In this document: piece by piece, positions 15,306 to 24,778 of the stretch
Layout of the letters: each line of letters opens with the position of its first letter
How positions within the stretch are numbered: the stretch's first letter is position 1
Assembly: GCA_025463555.1 (NCBI GenBank)
Contig: JAODAS010000278.1
Coordinates: 1-34,138, forward strand
From: Schumannella sp.
GTDB taxonomy: Bacteria > Actinomycetota > Actinomycetes > Actinomycetales > Microbacteriaceae
Direction of reading: 5' to 3'
DNA length: 34,138 nt
Program-made: the position numbers and the translations under genes
Notes under the pieces: generated by a model
Databases searched by the model: none
What the model saw: only the letters and a program-made list of their open reading frames with translations
Told to the model about the DNA's origin: nothing

Positions 15306-15689
15306 ATGCGCACTCGACTACTCCTGATAACCGCGGCGGCGGCCATCCTGTTTAGCACGCTCGGTGCTGCGCCCGCGTTCGCAGCGAACTGCCCACCCGC
15401 CAACAGCGTTGTCCAGTCGTGCGGTCCTGGCGCGTCGGTGGGGCCGAACGGCGGGTTCCGCGCAGGCGAGACATGGTGCAACCCCGGCCCCGTCCGGGGG
15501 AACTCGTGCACACCTGCCAGAATCGCGGTGAAACCTGCGTCGGCACCCAAGGCCAAGGTGAGCCCACCCGTGCAAGCGGCAGCGTGGGGGCCGGGACCTG
15601 TAGCCCCGTCACTCGCTGGGGTTCTGTTCGGTGGCGGCATCCTGTTCGCATCGAAGAGCATCCGGCGCCTGCGGTTGGCCGCCCTGTAG
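15306..15689 (+). CDS. Secreted, C-terminally anchored small protein (lysogenic-conversion candidate)
   Basis: Signal peptide MRTRLLLITAAAAILFSTLGAAPAFA-A, Pro/Ala linker, C-terminal hydrophobic segment and RRLRLAAL. Confidence 0.7.
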   Translation: MRTRLLLITAAAAILFSTLGAAPAFAANCPPANSVVQSCGPGASVGPNGGFRAGETWCNPGPVRGNSCTPARIAVKPASAPKAKVSPPVQAAAWGPGPVAPSLAGVLFGGGILFASKSIRRLRLAAL

Positions 15690-15697
15690 ACAACGAA

Positions 15698-15743
15698 AAA
15701 CGCCCCCGCCCGACTCCGAAGAGTGGGCGGGGGCGTTTCGTTT
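15698..15743. terminator. Bidirectional intrinsic terminator
   Basis: AAACGCCCCCGCCCGACTC / GAGTGGGCGGGGGCGTTT, T-rich on both sides. Confidence 0.88.
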
Positions 15744-15820
15744 CAGTGCTTGCAGCTGTCGCACGATCCGGTGTGACCACAGTCTGGGTGACAGTGGTGC
15801 TGATGCCGGCACGTGCACAT
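15743..15820 (-). CDS. 25-aa Cys/His-rich microprotein
   Basis: Manually translated MCTCRHQHHCHPDCGHTGSCDSCKH*; in frame, one codon after the holin TGA. Confidence 0.5.
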   Translation of the reverse strand: MCTCRHQHHCHPDCGHTGSCDSCKH

Positions 15821-15823
15821 GGG

Positions 15824-16213
15824 TCAGACGCCTTGCGGAATGCTTCCGTCGACGGCAGGTGGGGTCCCGGCGGCGGGCTGCGCGGGGTCGGCTGGCGCGG
15901 GAATGGTGACCGAGCTGACGACGGCAGCGGGCACGCTGGCGATCGCGGCGCTCGAGTATGCGTCCGGCAATCCGTGCACGATGATGTCGCCGGAAGCGAG
16001 CAGCCCCGACAGGATGCCCGAGATCAGCACCGCGCCGACGGTGTATCCGAGGAGCGTGAGGTTGATGTGCGCGACCTGGGTGGCGCTCACGGTGATGATG
16101 CCGGCGCCGCCGAGCAGGCCGGTCGCGCGGACCACCTGCCAGAACGTGCGGAGGAACGCGACGAGCGCGGCCTCACGATTCGCGGGCGGGAACAGGGTCT
16201 TACTGATGCTCAT
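15824..16213 (-). CDS. Putative holin
   Basis: Two hydrophobic segments, position after endolysin; MSISKTLFPPANREAALVAFLRTFWQV. Confidence 0.65.
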   Translation of the reverse strand: MSISKTLFPPANREAALVAFLRTFWQVVRATGLLGGAGIITVSATQVAHINLTLLGYTVGAVLISGILSGLLASGDIIVHGLPDAYSSAAIASVPAAVVSSVTIPAPADPAQPAAGTPPAVDGSIPQGV

Positions 16214-16650
16214 GATTCTCCGTTTCGGCGGCGGGCGGGATGCTCGCCGGTCTTCTCGAGGTCGGTGATTCGGTCACCGAGTCGGTGGTCGGAGCGGATC
16301 TGCTCCTGATCGGCGTCGGCGAGCCGCCCGATGTCTTTCTGCATGCCCCGTTGGGTTCGTTGCAAATCGCCAATCTGGCGGCCATGAGTCGCCTGGGTGT
16401 TCTTGATCGTTCCCAGCTCTCTCATGACCGCCTGGTGGCGGTCGTCGCCTTCCTCGCGCATGTTCGTCGTGTGCGAGTTCTTCACCTGCTCCTTGACCTC
16501 GCGCGCGTCCGTCTTCGTCTGGGTTACGTCGGCTCGGATCTGTTTGACGTCACCGCGAGAGCGTACGGACAAGATGAACGCGACGACGCCGCCGATTGAG
16601 GTGATGGTCGCGGCGATCAGAGTCGCCCAACCCACGGGGATGTCGTACAT
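16210..16650 (-). CDS. Membrane-anchored coiled-coil (DUF2746-like) protein of the lysis cassette
   Basis: N-terminal TM VGWATLIAATITSIGGVVAFILSVRSR then coiled coil. Confidence 0.65.
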   Translation of the reverse strand: MYDIPVGWATLIAATITSIGGVVAFILSVRSRGDVKQIRADVTQTKTDAREVKEQVKNSHTTNMREEGDDRHQAVMRELGTIKNTQATHGRQIGDLQRTQRGMQKDIGRLADADQEQIRSDHRLGDRITDLEKTGEHPARRRNGES

Positions 16651-16678
16651 GCGTCCCCCTCTCAGGGTCGAGAGGGGA

Positions 16679-17482
16679 CTACTGCCAGGCGTCGCGTTCG
16701 GCCGGCGAGATGGTCACGGTCGGCGCGCCGGCGGATTGGAGGCTTGCAAGGGTTGCCTGAACCTGGATCGGCCGGAGCTTGTCCGTGAGGATGTAGACGC
16801 CCGCCTCACCGTTAACGCGGCACAGCAGCGGGAGACCCTGCTTCTGCGTCAGCTTCGCCAGGTAGTCCTTGTGCTGCGCGCCCGAGATCGTGAGCGCGGT
16901 CGCGCCCTTCACGCCGGCGTACTCGTCGGAAGTGTTCGCTCCGGCAGCGACCACACCGTCGATGACGAGGGTGACGCCGATCGGGGAGGAGATGATGTAA
17001 GCGCCCATGTTGAGATCCTTTTCTTGAATGAGGGTGGCGTTGCCGCCCGCGATGGTTGTGCCGGGTGGGGTGGTGCATTCCCAATGCCAGCGTTCACCCG
17101 ACGCGGCACCGGTGACGTGGGAGTAGCCGTACTCGCCGGCATGTGCAAGCAGCCAAGCCCACACGTCGCCGTGGACCTCATAGCCGGTGATGTCGACCGC
17201 GCGACCCCACCCGTGATTCGACGTCCCAGGGACCGCGGCGACGTTCCCGCCACGCAGGTACAGCTGGTAGTCGGCCTGCTGCTGCGCGACCGTGCGGAAC
17301 GACGAATCAGCACCAGGCGCGACGGCGATGGTGCGGCCGAGGTCGTGGAGCATCGCCGCCTGCAAAGCCAGGAACTGGGTCGCGGCGACATGCTCGAGCC
17401 GGTGCCCTCGCGAGTCGATGGGGGACATGGCCGTGTCGGGGATAGCCCCGTTCTGGTAGCCGCCCCAGGCGAGATTGAGCAT
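16679..17482 (-). CDS. Endolysin, M15 (VanY-like) peptidase domain
   Basis: SSFRTVAQQQADYQLYLRGG..GTSNHGWGRAVDI..ERWHWE. Confidence 0.85.
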   Translation of the reverse strand: MLNLAWGGYQNGAIPDTAMSPIDSRGHRLEHVAATQFLALQAAMLHDLGRTIAVAPGADSSFRTVAQQQADYQLYLRGGNVAAVPGTSNHGWGRAVDITGYEVHGDVWAWLLAHAGEYGYSHVTGAASGERWHWECTTPPGTTIAGGNATLIQEKDLNMGAYIISSPIGVTLVIDGVVAAGANTSDEYAGVKGATALTISGAQHKDYLAKLTQKQGLPLLCRVNGEAGVYILTDKLRPIQVQATLASLQSAGAPTVTISPAERDAWQ

Positions 17483-17574
17483 GGTGTGTGCCTCCTTGTG
17501 GGGTGCGTGCTGGCACGGAATTTCGGGCCAGAGTTGTTCGCTGGCGCCGCGTTCGCCGTCGAGCAGTACACGCG

Positions 17575-18186
17575 TCAGCCGTTGTTGTACCCGTAGACGC
17601 GGAGGGTCCCGCTGATCGTCCCTGATACGGGAGCGATCGTGAACCCGTCGTAAACGCTCGTATTGCTGGTGGACGTACCGACCTGGGATAGGGCAGCTGT
17701 TGACCCGTTCACCCCATAGCTGTTCGAGATGATGCGGGTGGACGTCGCGATGGCTGGGTTGAAAATCTCTGCCCGCACTGAGCAGCTCAACGGGGTGGCC
17801 GCGCTCACGTAAGTCAGCACGTCGTTGACCGTCGTGCTGGCAGTGTTCGACGCTCCGGATGAGTTGAACACTTGGCGGGTGTATGTAGCTGACGGATCAT
17901 CCGTTCCGGCCGTGCGAAACCGCATCGAAACAAGCGCGGCGACGGACTGGCTGGGGATGTCGATCACTATCGCGTAGTTGTCGAACGCGCCCGAGAAACA
18001 CCCATTCACACTCACGGAGGCCGCGCCCGAAAACGCCACCTTACCCAGCGTCGTGACCGACACACCGGTTCCCGCCACCGAGGTTGGCACGACCAGCGAC
18101 TGGCCGTTCGCGTTCAGGGCGTTGACGATCGAGTTCACGATCGCCGCCGTTATCTTGGCGCCGACAGCAACAAGGGAAATGCCCAT
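17575..18186 (-). CDS. Minor tail protein
   Basis: Ser/Thr/Val-rich 203-aa protein between large minor tail protein and endolysin. Confidence 0.6.
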   Translation of the reverse strand: MGISLVAVGAKITAAIVNSIVNALNANGQSLVVPTSVAGTGVSVTTLGKVAFSGAASVSVNGCFSGAFDNYAIVIDIPSQSVAALVSMRFRTAGTDDPSATYTRQVFNSSGASNTASTTVNDVLTYVSAATPLSCSVRAEIFNPAIATSTRIISNSYGVNGSTAALSQVGTSTSNTSVYDGFTIAPVSGTISGTLRVYGYNNG

Positions 18187-18201
18187 GTGGTTCTCCTTTG
18201 G

Positions 18202-20733
18202 TTAGAACGCGAAGATCGACGCGGGCGCCACGTCGACTAACGCGGCAGCATTGTGGGCGGCGGCGGTTGTGCTGTTGACCGCGCGAGTGACCGTCGCAAC
18301 CTGCCCGTTACCTGTCGCGTACCCGGACATGGTCGAACCGAGCTCGACTTGCGCATCCTGGAACTGGATGAGGTTCCCCGATGTCGCGGCTGACCCATTA
18401 GAAACGAGGAAGGCCACCGCACCGGCCGCGGTCGTCGTGAATGTGACCGAGATGCGAGTGGTGGTGTTAGCCGGGACAATCGTCGACTGCGCCGAGCCGC
18501 CCGTCACGCCGGCCCCACTGACGCCGACAGTGATCGACGTGGGGTTGGCGACGACGGTGGCCGAGAACGTGTACGTGGTCGACGGAAGGAGTTTCCCGCC
18601 GCCGATCGTCATCGACTCGAGCGTGATGAACGCGGCCCCTGCGGCCACCGAAGCGTTGACCTGCAACTGGGTGTCAGCCCCCGGTTGCAGAACCAGTGTG
18701 CCGTTCGTGCCGGTGTACCCCGTCAAGCTGGTCCGACCGGAAGGGTTCGTGAGCAGATTCAACGGCACGACCGCTGTGCACGCGGTGACTGTCACCTGCT
18801 CCGAATCAACCTGCAGCGTGTACGGCGTCTGCGATGTCGACAGCAGCGTTCCATCCGCTGACCCAACCCACAGGGTCGATGATGATGCCGTGACCGCACC
18901 AGCCAGCGACAGGCTGGTCCCAGCGGAGAAACGGTCGGAGTCGAAGATCGCCGGCGGCGGGAGCACTGGCGCCAAGTACAGGGTGAACGATTCCGTTGCC
19001 GACGCGCCAGGTGCGTGCCGTTCCGACGCGCCGAGAAACCACCCATCCCACGTGGGGAAGCCGAGCTGCGTCGGCGGCAGGTTCGTGATACGGATCCGGT
19101 CGCCGGGGACAAGCCCCAGCAGATCCGCTGACCGGTCCGTGGGGGTCAGTAACGCGTCGATCGTGATCGACACGGCACGGAGAGCCACGTTCTTCCCGCG
19201 GAGCAGACGGTCCTGGGCATACATCAGCACGTCGGTCGCCGAAGCCAGCGTGACCGTCTCGGACGCCGACGCTGTCCCCACACGGGCGGCGAGGGTCGGG
19301 TCCGTGGCTGTAGCCGACTTGCTGGGGCTCGTGGCGGTCACAGTCGCGACCATGTTCGTCACGTCGTGCACGAACTGCGGCATCCCCTGAAGCTCGGTCT
19401 GCGCGTCGAATGACGCTTTCACCGTCGTCGGGCGTGTGCGAGCCCGGAAGTTCGTCACCGTGGACGGAGAGGTGAGAGTGCCGGTTGTGGTGTTGTAAAT
19501 GTGGCCCTGCTCGGTTCGGACAAGGTCAAGGATCGCCGCGAGCACGTTACTGCCACCGGTGCTTTGCGTGGCGTGCGCGACCGGTGCAAGGTTCGCGTCG
19601 ACCGTCCCCGATTTCATTGAGGGGACACAGGACACCAGGGCCGCCCACCGGTTCGCGCCCGACGTCAGCCCCGCCCACTCTTCGTGGACGAGTGTTTTCG
19701 TGTGCGACAGGTGCGCGATGCTCGTCTGGTAGGTGCCGAGGCCACCCGAGTTGGGGGTGAAGTAGACGAGCACACTGTCGACGGTGACGGTCGGTGAGTT
19801 GTACGACGGATAGAAGCTGGTGGTCGTCTGGCGCAAAACGCCGTCGACATACAGCGCGACGAACATGTTGGTGCTGTCATACGTGATCACCAGGGACACG
19901 TACATCGCAGACGTTGACGCGGGCAGGGTGAACGCCGCACCAGTGGTGCTCTGGAACACGACCTGCGCGGACCACTTGTTGAGAGTCACCGAAAACTGCG
20001 CAGAGCTCAACGCCACATTCAAGGACAGATAACTGGATGCACCCGGCGTGTACCAAAAGCCCCACGCACCGAGCGTGGAGGCCGGATAGGTGACCTGCGG
20101 GCCCCTGCCTGACCCGAGCGAATACCCGATCGTCTGAGACAGGTTCGTTGACGCGACGCTCAGCTGGTTGTCCCCAGTCGGAGCGGTTGCCGGCGCACCA
20201 AACGTCAGAACCATCGACCCGTCCATCGGGTCCGGAAGATATGACAGCGCCGGCCCGTTATTGCCCGACGTTTCTAGTGCCTGCGCAGACCCTGCCGGAT
20301 CCGTGAACGGCCAGAAGAAATACGGCTGCGCACCTATCGCGATAGCCGCCGCAAGATTCAACATCCCAGTACGACCGGCAGTGTACGTGCTGTCACCGAC
20401 CGTGATCGTGACACGCCCCCACTGATCCTCCGAGGACGCGAGCCCGATCGCGGACACCACACCCTCAACAAGCCGGCCGCCGAGATTCCAGCAAACACCG
20501 GTGCCCTCCGTCAGGGGGGTCACCAGTGGCGTGTTCGGGTTCCCCGGGGTGAACCGGCCATCCTGGTTCTCAAGCGTGAACGAGAACTGGCCAGGGTTCG
20601 GGTCGCGGAACTCGTCCTGACGCCCGTACGTGTACGCCACGCCCTCCGGGCCGCGAACGTACTGGCTGACGTCGACATACGCACCGCCGGCGCCGATCGC
20701 GAGCGCTACCTGCTGCGGGGTGATGGCGGGCAT
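18202..20733 (-). CDS. Large minor tail protein with lectin-like segments
   Basis: 843 aa directly after tape measure; YGRQDEFRDPNPGQFSFTLENQDGRFTPGNP. Confidence 0.75.
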   Translation of the reverse strand: MPAITPQQVALAIGAGGAYVDVSQYVRGPEGVAYTYGRQDEFRDPNPGQFSFTLENQDGRFTPGNPNTPLVTPLTEGTGVCWNLGGRLVEGVVSAIGLASSEDQWGRVTITVGDSTYTAGRTGMLNLAAAIAIGAQPYFFWPFTDPAGSAQALETSGNNGPALSYLPDPMDGSMVLTFGAPATAPTGDNQLSVASTNLSQTIGYSLGSGRGPQVTYPASTLGAWGFWYTPGASSYLSLNVALSSAQFSVTLNKWSAQVVFQSTTGAAFTLPASTSAMYVSLVITYDSTNMFVALYVDGVLRQTTTSFYPSYNSPTVTVDSVLVYFTPNSGGLGTYQTSIAHLSHTKTLVHEEWAGLTSGANRWAALVSCVPSMKSGTVDANLAPVAHATQSTGGSNVLAAILDLVRTEQGHIYNTTTGTLTSPSTVTNFRARTRPTTVKASFDAQTELQGMPQFVHDVTNMVATVTATSPSKSATATDPTLAARVGTASASETVTLASATDVLMYAQDRLLRGKNVALRAVSITIDALLTPTDRSADLLGLVPGDRIRITNLPPTQLGFPTWDGWFLGASERHAPGASATESFTLYLAPVLPPPAIFDSDRFSAGTSLSLAGAVTASSSTLWVGSADGTLLSTSQTPYTLQVDSEQVTVTACTAVVPLNLLTNPSGRTSLTGYTGTNGTLVLQPGADTQLQVNASVAAGAAFITLESMTIGGGKLLPSTTYTFSATVVANPTSITVGVSGAGVTGGSAQSTIVPANTTTRISVTFTTTAAGAVAFLVSNGSAATSGNLIQFQDAQVELGSTMSGYATGNGQVATVTRAVNSTTAAAHNAAALVDVAPASIFAF

Positions 20734-20734
20734 C

Positions 20735-22483
20735 TCACACTCCTAGAGCTGTCCTGAGTTCTTGCCGGTTCACTCCGCCGGAACGGATGGCGTTGATGAT
20801 CGCGTCGGTGACGGTCTTTGCGAGGAACTGCTCATTGCCCACAGCGCCCGCCTGCACGGTCACCTGGACGGTCAGCCCACCGCCACCGCCGACACCGAAG
20901 TTCCCGCCGGCGTTCAGCGGCACGACCGCCTCGGGGCCGGACTCACCGATCATCGCCACGGTCGGGGAGTTGACGATGGCACCGAGCGCGAGCTTCGGGA
21001 TATGCGGAATCTTGCCGATCTTGATGCCGACAGTCGCCGCGATGCCCGTCATCCCGTTGATGCCGTCGATGACCCCGTTCACGAGGCGGATGATCGTGTT
21101 GAAGTAGCCCTTCACGAAACCGACGACGACGTTGAATGCGCCCGACACGATGTTCCCGAGGGTGCTCCAAATTCCGGACCAGATGCCGGAGATTGTCGCG
21201 CCGGCGCTCTTGAAGAACCCGATGATGTTCGACCACACGCTCGAGAAGAACTTCACGATCCCGGACCAGTTTTCGACGATCCACTGGATCACCAAACCGA
21301 GCGGCCCGATCAGAAACGACAGCAGAAGGCCCCAGTTCGCGGACACCCACGCGAGCACGTTCTTCACCGCGTCGGTCACGAAACCGACGATCGCATTCCA
21401 CACGACGCCGGCCACTGTGACGATGTTGTTCCACGCGTCCGTAAGGAACGACATGAAATTTGACCAGATCTCCTGCCCGAGTTTCGTCTGGGTGAAGAAC
21501 CAGATCAGCCCGGCAACCAACGCGACGATGAGCACGATGATCAGCACGATCGGGTTCGCCAGCATCGCCAGGTTGAACCCGGTCTGCGCAACCGTCCCCG
21601 CCTCCGTCGCAGCTGTCTGCGCCAACTGTGCAGCCTTCACCGCGCCCGAGATCGCCTTGAATATCTCCATGGCCGCGGCGGCGCCCATCATGATCGGCCC
21701 GATCGCGGTGAGGGCTGGGCCGATCTGGTTGGCCATGTCGGCCGCCCAGTCGCCCATCTTCGTCTTGATCGCGTTGACCTTGCCGGAGAAGTTGTCGACC
21801 GAAGCTGACGCCTGACCAGAAACCTTGCCGGCGAGCTGCTCGAGCGCCTTCTGCGCCTCGACCGTCTTGTCCTTGCCTGTGCCCATGACGACGCCGTACG
21901 CCGCCAGGGTCTTCGCACCCTTGCCGGAGGTGACCTTCACGACGAGATCTGCAGCGTCCGCCAGGGAGATATGCTTCGCCGCCGCCAGATCGGACACCAG
22001 AGCCATGTCCTTGATGGCTTTGTTCGGGTCGCCGAACGCGGTCGTCATCTTCCGCAACGCCGTCTGAGTGTCGTCGTCGGAATGGCCGAGGTCCTGCTGG
22101 GCCGCGATGACCTTCTCGATCTGCCCCCGGTGCTCCTCGTACGAGCTGCCCGCAGTCTTTAGTGCCTGCGAAAGCTGGTCGGTGGCTTGCTTGTTCGCGG
22201 AGCCCATCGTCTGCATTGCCACACCAAGACCTGTGACAACCCCGCCGCCGATGCCGAGCGTGGCCGACAGCTTCCCGGACCGCTCACCAACCGTGGCCAT
22301 CCCCTCACCGGCCATGCTCAGGATCTCACCGAACTCACCGCCAAGCTTCGACCCGAGGGACGCGAACGCCCCCCCGATCTTGCCCGTCGCTTTCTCGGCG
22401 ACCTCCTGCGTCTTCGTCATCGTCGATGACGCTGACCGGTCCTCACCGAACAGTACGAAAGAGAGGTTCTTCTGCAACGCCAC
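20735..22483 (-). CDS. Tape measure protein
   Basis: 582 aa, long hydrophobic/helical stretches, AMIGESGPEAVVPLNAGG C-terminal motif. Confidence 0.9.
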   Translation of the reverse strand: MALQKNLSFVLFGEDRSASSTMTKTQEVAEKATGKIGGAFASLGSKLGGEFGEILSMAGEGMATVGERSGKLSATLGIGGGVVTGLGVAMQTMGSANKQATDQLSQALKTAGSSYEEHRGQIEKVIAAQQDLGHSDDDTQTALRKMTTAFGDPNKAIKDMALVSDLAAAKHISLADAADLVVKVTSGKGAKTLAAYGVVMGTGKDKTVEAQKALEQLAGKVSGQASASVDNFSGKVNAIKTKMGDWAADMANQIGPALTAIGPIMMGAAAAMEIFKAISGAVKAAQLAQTAATEAGTVAQTGFNLAMLANPIVLIIVLIVALVAGLIWFFTQTKLGQEIWSNFMSFLTDAWNNIVTVAGVVWNAIVGFVTDAVKNVLAWVSANWGLLLSFLIGPLGLVIQWIVENWSGIVKFFSSVWSNIIGFFKSAGATISGIWSGIWSTLGNIVSGAFNVVVGFVKGYFNTIIRLVNGVIDGINGMTGIAATVGIKIGKIPHIPKLALGAIVNSPTVAMIGESGPEAVVPLNAGGNFGVGGGGGLTVQVTVQAGAVGNEQFLAKTVTDAIINAIRSGGVNRQELRTALGV

Positions 22484-22486
22484 GAG

Positions 22487-22660
22487 TCACCCCTCCTGTG
22501 CTTTCTTCATCTGCTCGTTCGAGCGGTCGACGTATTTGCAGAGGAGATCGAAGTCGCGCCATGACAGCGCATCAACATCGGAAGGGGTCAGATGGCAGAG
22601 CTCGGCGAGGGCTCCGAGGTACTGGTTTCGTCGATCCCAGTCGCCGCCTGTGTAGGGTCC
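22487..22660 (-). CDS. Tail assembly chaperone, -1 frame extension
   Basis: Open -1 frame GPYTGGDWDRRNQYLGALAELCHLTPSDVDALSWRDFDLLCKYVDRSNEQMKKAQEG* ending just before tape measure. Confidence 0.65.
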   Translation of the reverse strand, partial: GPYTGGDWDRRNQYLGALAELCHLTPSDVDALSWRDFDLLCKYVDRSNEQMKKAQEG

Positions 22661-22932
22661 GGCTCGTCATCCAACCGCAACTCGGCGACGTTGAAGTCGA
22701 TGGTGGAAATGTGGACCTGCTGGCCGAGCTTGAACCGTTGGAACCAGATCAACGCCTGCAAGGCGTGCGGGTCCATCTGCTCGAGGCCGGAGAAGAACGC
22801 CTTCACGGTGAGCCCGTTGACGCCGCCGGTTGCGTTCTTCACGATGATCGCGTCGGAGACGGTGAACTTGTTCTCGTCGAAAATGCCGAGGTCTTCCTCG
22901 CCGATGAACACGTGGTGCACAGATGATGCCAC
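22588..22932 (-). CDS. Tail assembly chaperone (0 frame)
   Basis: ORF MASSVHHVFIGEEDLGIF, position before tape measure. Confidence 0.75.
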   Translation of the reverse strand: MASSVHHVFIGEEDLGIFDENKFTVSDAIIVKNATGGVNGLTVKAFFSGLEQMDPHALQALIWFQRFKLGQQVHISTIDFNVAELRLDDEPDPTQAATGIDETSTSEPSPSSAI

Positions 22933-22943
22933 TGGGTGCCTTC

Positions 22944-23519
22944 CTATTTGAAGCCCGCGTCGCGGGCGATCGTGTCAAGCGCGTCTTCCATGCGCTTCTC
23001 AGCGGCCGCAGCTGATGCTTGCGCGGCAGGGAAGAAGAACGGGCGGGTGGGTTGCTCACCAACACGCGTCGGCGGTTTCCCGCTGTCGTAAACGGGGTGG
23101 CGGAGCGCACGCCCCACACCCACACCGGACTTCTTCATGGCCTTGTAGATGCTGCGGTTGACCGCAACCTTCCGACCGTTGACGACCTTGAAGCCGCCGT
23201 TCTGGTTGATGACCGCGGCGCTGAACGTGGTCTTGTTGCCGAGCTCGAGCGCACGCGCATGCGGCGCCTTCTTCGCATCCACGACGAGGGCCACTTTCGC
23301 GCGAGTGGTCGAGAACGTCGTCTGCACCTTCACCGCACTGGGGATACGCGATGACCACGACGCGTTCGCGCGTGCCTTCGACTGCACCTCATCGGCAGAC
23401 TCGGTGAGAGCCTGGCGCGTCCTCTTACGGGTGGCCGCAGCGAACTTCTTCTCCGTGTCCTTCAGCTGCCGTGAGAACTGGGTCAGGTCGACGTGGACGT
23501 CGATCCCGGCAGCCATCAC
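22944..23519 (-). CDS. HK97 gp10-like tail component
   Basis: VDLTQFSRQLKDTEKKFAAATRKRTRQALTESADEVQSKAR. Confidence 0.75.
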   Translation of the reverse strand: MMAAGIDVHVDLTQFSRQLKDTEKKFAAATRKRTRQALTESADEVQSKARANASWSSRIPSAVKVQTTFSTTRAKVALVVDAKKAPHARALELGNKTTFSAAVINQNGGFKVVNGRKVAVNRSIYKAMKKSGVGVGRALRHPVYDSGKPPTRVGEQPTRPFFFPAAQASAAAAEKRMEDALDTIARDAGFK

Positions 23520-24778
23520 ACAGCCGCGTCGGTGGACGTGTACACGGCCTGCAGGGCACCGTTCGCGCCGTCGTCGAGGATCTCGAACGCGAGCTTCTGG
23601 ATGATGATGTCCGGGCCGGACACGTTCGGGGATGCACCATCGTTCTGGAAACCGACCGGGCAGTAGAACTGCAGCACAGCCCCGCTGACGTCGGTGAACG
23701 TGATCTGAAGGGTGAGGGCAGCATCGGCCGCGTACACGTCGTACAGGTAGCGGCTGTTGAACTCAAGTTCGACTGTGGCCGTGTAGGAGCGCCAGTTGTT
23801 CTCGATCTGCTCAGATCGAACCTGTGACCCCATGCCCCAACGGTCGACCTTCAGCGGGTTCGTGCCCTTCAGCGCGACCGAGCGGACGTTCGCCGCGGCA
23901 GCCCCGCCCGTGTTGGTCCACACGCCCGACACGACAGTGGTCGACCCGCCAACGACCAGGGTGCCCTCCGAGAAGTTGAACAGGCCCGCCCCTGACGCGT
24001 ACGCAGCTGTCTGCATCGCCGTGACCGCACCATAGTTCGCACCAGTCGCCGAGGCGACGCTCACACCGGCGGCGTGGGCGAACTTCAACCCGGCAGCGAC
24101 CGGGATCGTGAACGGGCCCGCGCCGGTCGGGGTGCCCGTCAGCACGACCTCACGGACCAGCCCGGAATCGATCGCCACATACGTGCCTGCAGGGATCGTC
24201 GCCGCTGACGTGAACGACGTCGCGCCGGCGGTCGTAGCCGCGGAGACTGTGGTCGGTGCGAACGAGTTCGCCGGGGTAGCCTCGTCGAGGGCGTCGATGG
24301 AGAGCTTCAGCTTCACCTCGGCGTTCTGCTGGGCGGAAATCTCCCAGTCGACGACCTTGCACCCCGGGTAGGTGAACGCTTCGGGAGCGAGCACACCGGA
24401 CGTGTCAGGCTTCACGATCTGAGTTGTGAACGCCTTGCCCTGCAGTGAGCCGACGTTGTGCACCTGACGGAACAAGCCGCCACCGAGCGACGTCGGCGTG
24501 GTCGAGAACGACCCGAGCATGTGCTGCAAGAACAGCCCGAACCCGTTCGTCGCGATGTCGAAGCTGACATCACCGCCAGCCTCACGCCCAACGACCTGGC
24601 GGCGCGCCCCACGCTTGACCAGACCGCCACCGCGAAGACCCGCCCCCTGGACGGTGTGCTTCTTCGACGACAGGGTCTCCGAGTCGAACTCCGCGAACCG
24701 AGTCACCGCAACGGGAACACCCGGTGTGGTCTCAGTTGCGATGCCGAACGTTGCCGAAAGTCCAGAGCCGACGGCCAT
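23516..24778 (-). CDS. Major tail protein
   Basis: 420 aa; GLSATFGIATETTPGVPVAVTRFAEFDSETLSSKK, order in tail module. Confidence 0.8.
   Translation of the reverse strand: MAVGSGLSATFGIATETTPGVPVAVTRFAEFDSETLSSKKHTVQGAGLRGGGLVKRGARRQVVGREAGGDVSFDIATNGFGLFLQHMLGSFSTTPTSLGGGLFRQVHNVGSLQGKAFTTQIVKPDTSGVLAPEAFTYPGCKVVDWEISAQQNAEVKLKLSIDALDEATPANSFAPTTVSAATTAGATSFTSAATIPAGTYVAIDSGLVREVVLTGTPTGAGPFTIPVAAGLKFAHAAGVSVASATGANYGAVTAMQTAAYASGAGLFNFSEGTLVVGGSTTVVSGVWTNTGGAAAANVRSVALKGTNPLKVDRWGMGSQVRSEQIENNWRSYTATVELEFNSRYLYDVYAADAALTLQITFTDVSGAVLQFYCPVGFQNDGASPNVSGPDIIIQKLAFEILDDGANGALQAVYTSTDAAV

Noticed and set aside
16397-17596. Long plus-strand ORF (399 aa) opposite the endolysin
   Set aside because: Antisense to a recognisable M15 peptidase gene; Arg/Gly/Val-rich composition typical of GC-rich shadow ORFs.
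18251-19390. 379-aa plus-strand ORF opposite the minor tail gene
   Set aside because: Shadow ORF; no domain, flanked by well-supported minus tail genes.
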